A DNA stretch of 7,102 nt from Methylovirgula sp. Lineage in GTDB: Bacteria > Pseudomonadota > Alphaproteobacteria > Rhizobiales > Beijerinckiaceae. Every line of letters starts with the position of its first letter. The stretch's first letter is position 1. The notes under the pieces are model-generated. The model had not been told where the DNA came from and did not search any database. It was given only the letters and a program-made list of their open reading frames with translations. The stretch spans positions 1-7,102 of the forward strand of contig JASHUD010000059.1 in NCBI GenBank assembly GCA_030040215.1. The letters are read 5' to 3'. The position numbers were made by a program, and so were the translations under genes. This document shows positions 6,302-7,102 of the stretch, in pieces.

Positions 6302-6330
6302 CTGGCAAAATCGTGCGCTTCGTTCTATAT
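6302..6330 (+). promoter_or_regulatory. Candidate promoter of the DUF2849-sulfite reductase operon
   Basis: CTGGCA (6302-6307) and CTATAT (6325-6330) are 17 bases apart. CTATAT is the alphaproteobacterial -10 form, and CTGGCA matches four of six bases of TTGACA. Transcription would start near 6337, which excludes an ATG at 6329 as the start of the next gene and leaves a leader of about 30 bases before ATG 6368. Confidence 0.45.
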
Positions 6331-6367
6331 GCTTTGCTTAAGGGCTTTTTTCGGATTTCAACGCAGC

Positions 6368-6655
6368 ATGTTGCAGGTTGTTTCGGCCAACCGCCTTAGG
6401 GACGGAATCGTCGTCTATCTCGGCCCCCGGGACCATTGGGTCGAACGGCTTGAAGCGGCTACGATTTTCGCAAATGAGGCGGAGTGTGAGGCGGGGCTCG
6501 AAAAGGGCCGCGCCGCGGTCGCCGCCAATTTGATCGTCGATCCGTTTGCGGTCGCGGTCGTCGAAGAAGCGGGAGCGCGCCGGGCCGTGAGCTTGCGCGA
6601 TGCGATTCGCGCCTTGGGGCCGAGCATCGCCTACGGGACGGCCGAGCGGAGGTGA
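6368..6655 (+). CDS. DUF2849 domain protein, sulfite reductase operon
   Basis: The 95-residue protein is recognised as DUF2849 by its N-terminal MLQVVSANRLRDGIVVYLGP, the following HWVERLEAA segment, the LIVDPFAVAV core and the C-terminal RAVSLRDAIRALGPS. This family is typically about 95-105 residues and is commonly found next to siroheme-dependent sulfite/nitrite reductase genes in alphaproteobacteria; its biochemical role is unknown to me. ATG 6368 is preferred because family similarity begins right there and because a likely -10 box overlaps the in-frame ATG at 6329. No clear Shine-Dalgarno site precedes 6368, so translation may be modest. Its stop codon lies inside the next gene's ribosome-binding region, one base before that start, indicating translational coupling. 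It is probably a soluble accessory factor for cysteine biosynthesis. Confidence 0.85.
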   Translation: MLQVVSANRLRDGIVVYLGPRDHWVERLEAATIFANEAECEAGLEKGRAAVAANLIVDPFAVAVVEEAGARRAVSLRDAIRALGPSIAYGTAERR

Positions 6656-6656
6656 T

Positions 6657-7102
6657 ATGTACCGCTACGACGAATTCGACGCCGCTTTCGTTGCCGAGCG
6701 GGTCGCGCAGTTCAAGGATCAGGTGGCCCGGCGCCTTGCCGGCGAACTGACCGACGAGCAATTCCGGCCGCTGCGGCTGCAGAACGGCGTCTATCTGCAA
6801 TTGCACGCCTACATGCTGCGCATTGCCGTTCCTTACGGCACGCTGGCGTCGCGGCAGATGCGCATGCTCGCCCACATCGCCCGCCGCTACGATCGCGGCT
6901 ATGGACACTTCACGACGCGGCAAAACATCCAATTTAACTGGCCGGCGCTCGCCGATTGCCCGGCGATTCTGAGCGAACTCGCCAGCGTCGAGATGCACGC
7001 GATTCAGACCTCCGGCAACAACATCCGCAACGTCACCGCCGATCAGTTTGCCGGCGCCGCCGCCGACGAGATCGAGGATCCCCGTCCCTATTGCGAGATC
7101 TT
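6657..7102 (+). CDS. cysI: Sulfite/nitrite reductase, siroheme-dependent (cut by right edge)
   Basis: ATG 6657 opens a frame that runs to the end of the window (148 complete codons), so the C-terminal part, including the four cysteines that ligate the 4Fe-4S cluster and siroheme, is not visible. GGAGG (6648-6652) lies four bases upstream. The visible part is the N-terminal ferredoxin-like half-domain of the family (YMLRIAVPYGTL, residues 52-63; GHFTTRQNIQFNW, 83-95) running into the siroheme domain (TSGNNIRNVTADQFAG, 118-133). Arg55, Arg88 and Arg124 are likely siroheme or substrate arginines by comparison with E. coli CysI (Arg83, Arg115, Arg153). It should reduce sulfite to sulfide in the cytoplasm with a ferredoxin or flavoprotein donor. 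Assimilatory nitrite reductase is the main alternative, but the DUF2849 partner favours sulfite. Confidence 0.92.
   Translation, partial: MYRYDEFDAAFVAERVAQFKDQVARRLAGELTDEQFRPLRLQNGVYLQLHAYMLRIAVPYGTLASRQMRMLAHIARRYDRGYGHFTTRQNIQFNWPALADCPAILSELASVEMHAIQTSGNNIRNVTADQFAGAAADEIEDPRPYCEI

Noticed and set aside
6459..6998. 179-residue frame antisense to DUF2849 and the reductase
   Set aside because: Antisense shadow crossing two real genes; no domain.

Overview
The window looks like chromosomal DNA of an alphaproteobacterium, most likely in the Hyphomicrobiales (Rhizobiales), perhaps near Beijerinckiaceae, Methylocystaceae or Bradyrhizobiaceae. The clues are the moderately high GC content, the Omp25/Omp31-type beta-barrel proteins with a proline-rich mature N-terminus and a C-terminal ending in KY, and the pairing of a DUF2849 gene with a sulfite/nitrite reductase gene. 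This placement rests on recognised families, not on a database search.

Layout, left to right. Positions 1-1294 are a sparse, apparently more AT-rich stretch. It holds the tail of an unrecognised gene (1-177), a small three-helix membrane protein (352-612) and a small secreted protein with two cysteines (745-990). A complete tRNA-Ser(UGA) gene lies on the minus strand at 1295-1384, with its 3' end facing this sparse stretch. A long non-coding region (1385-1831) with possible regulatory motifs leads into two tandem paralogous outer-membrane beta-barrel genes (1832-2566 and 2768-3571), each with its own strong ribosome binding site and hairpin terminator. Next comes rimO (3701-5053), the S12 methylthiotransferase.

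Convergent to rimO, on the minus strand, is a likely two-gene unit: a DedA-family membrane protein (6165-5506, TTG start) followed by a small proline-rich exported protein (5423-5127). Divergent from dedA, a plus-strand sulfur-assimilation operon begins: a DUF2849 gene (6368-6655) and, one base later, a siroheme-dependent sulfite/nitrite reductase (6657 to the right edge, incomplete).

Functionally this is mostly ordinary core genome: envelope proteins, translation (tRNA and ribosome modification), lipid-carrier recycling and assimilatory sulfite reduction. I found no convincing new multi-gene system, CRISPR array, insertion sequence or phage module. The points most worth a second look are the tandem outer-membrane paralogues, the tRNA flanked by orphan small genes, the DUF2849/reductase coupling and the two small exported proteins.
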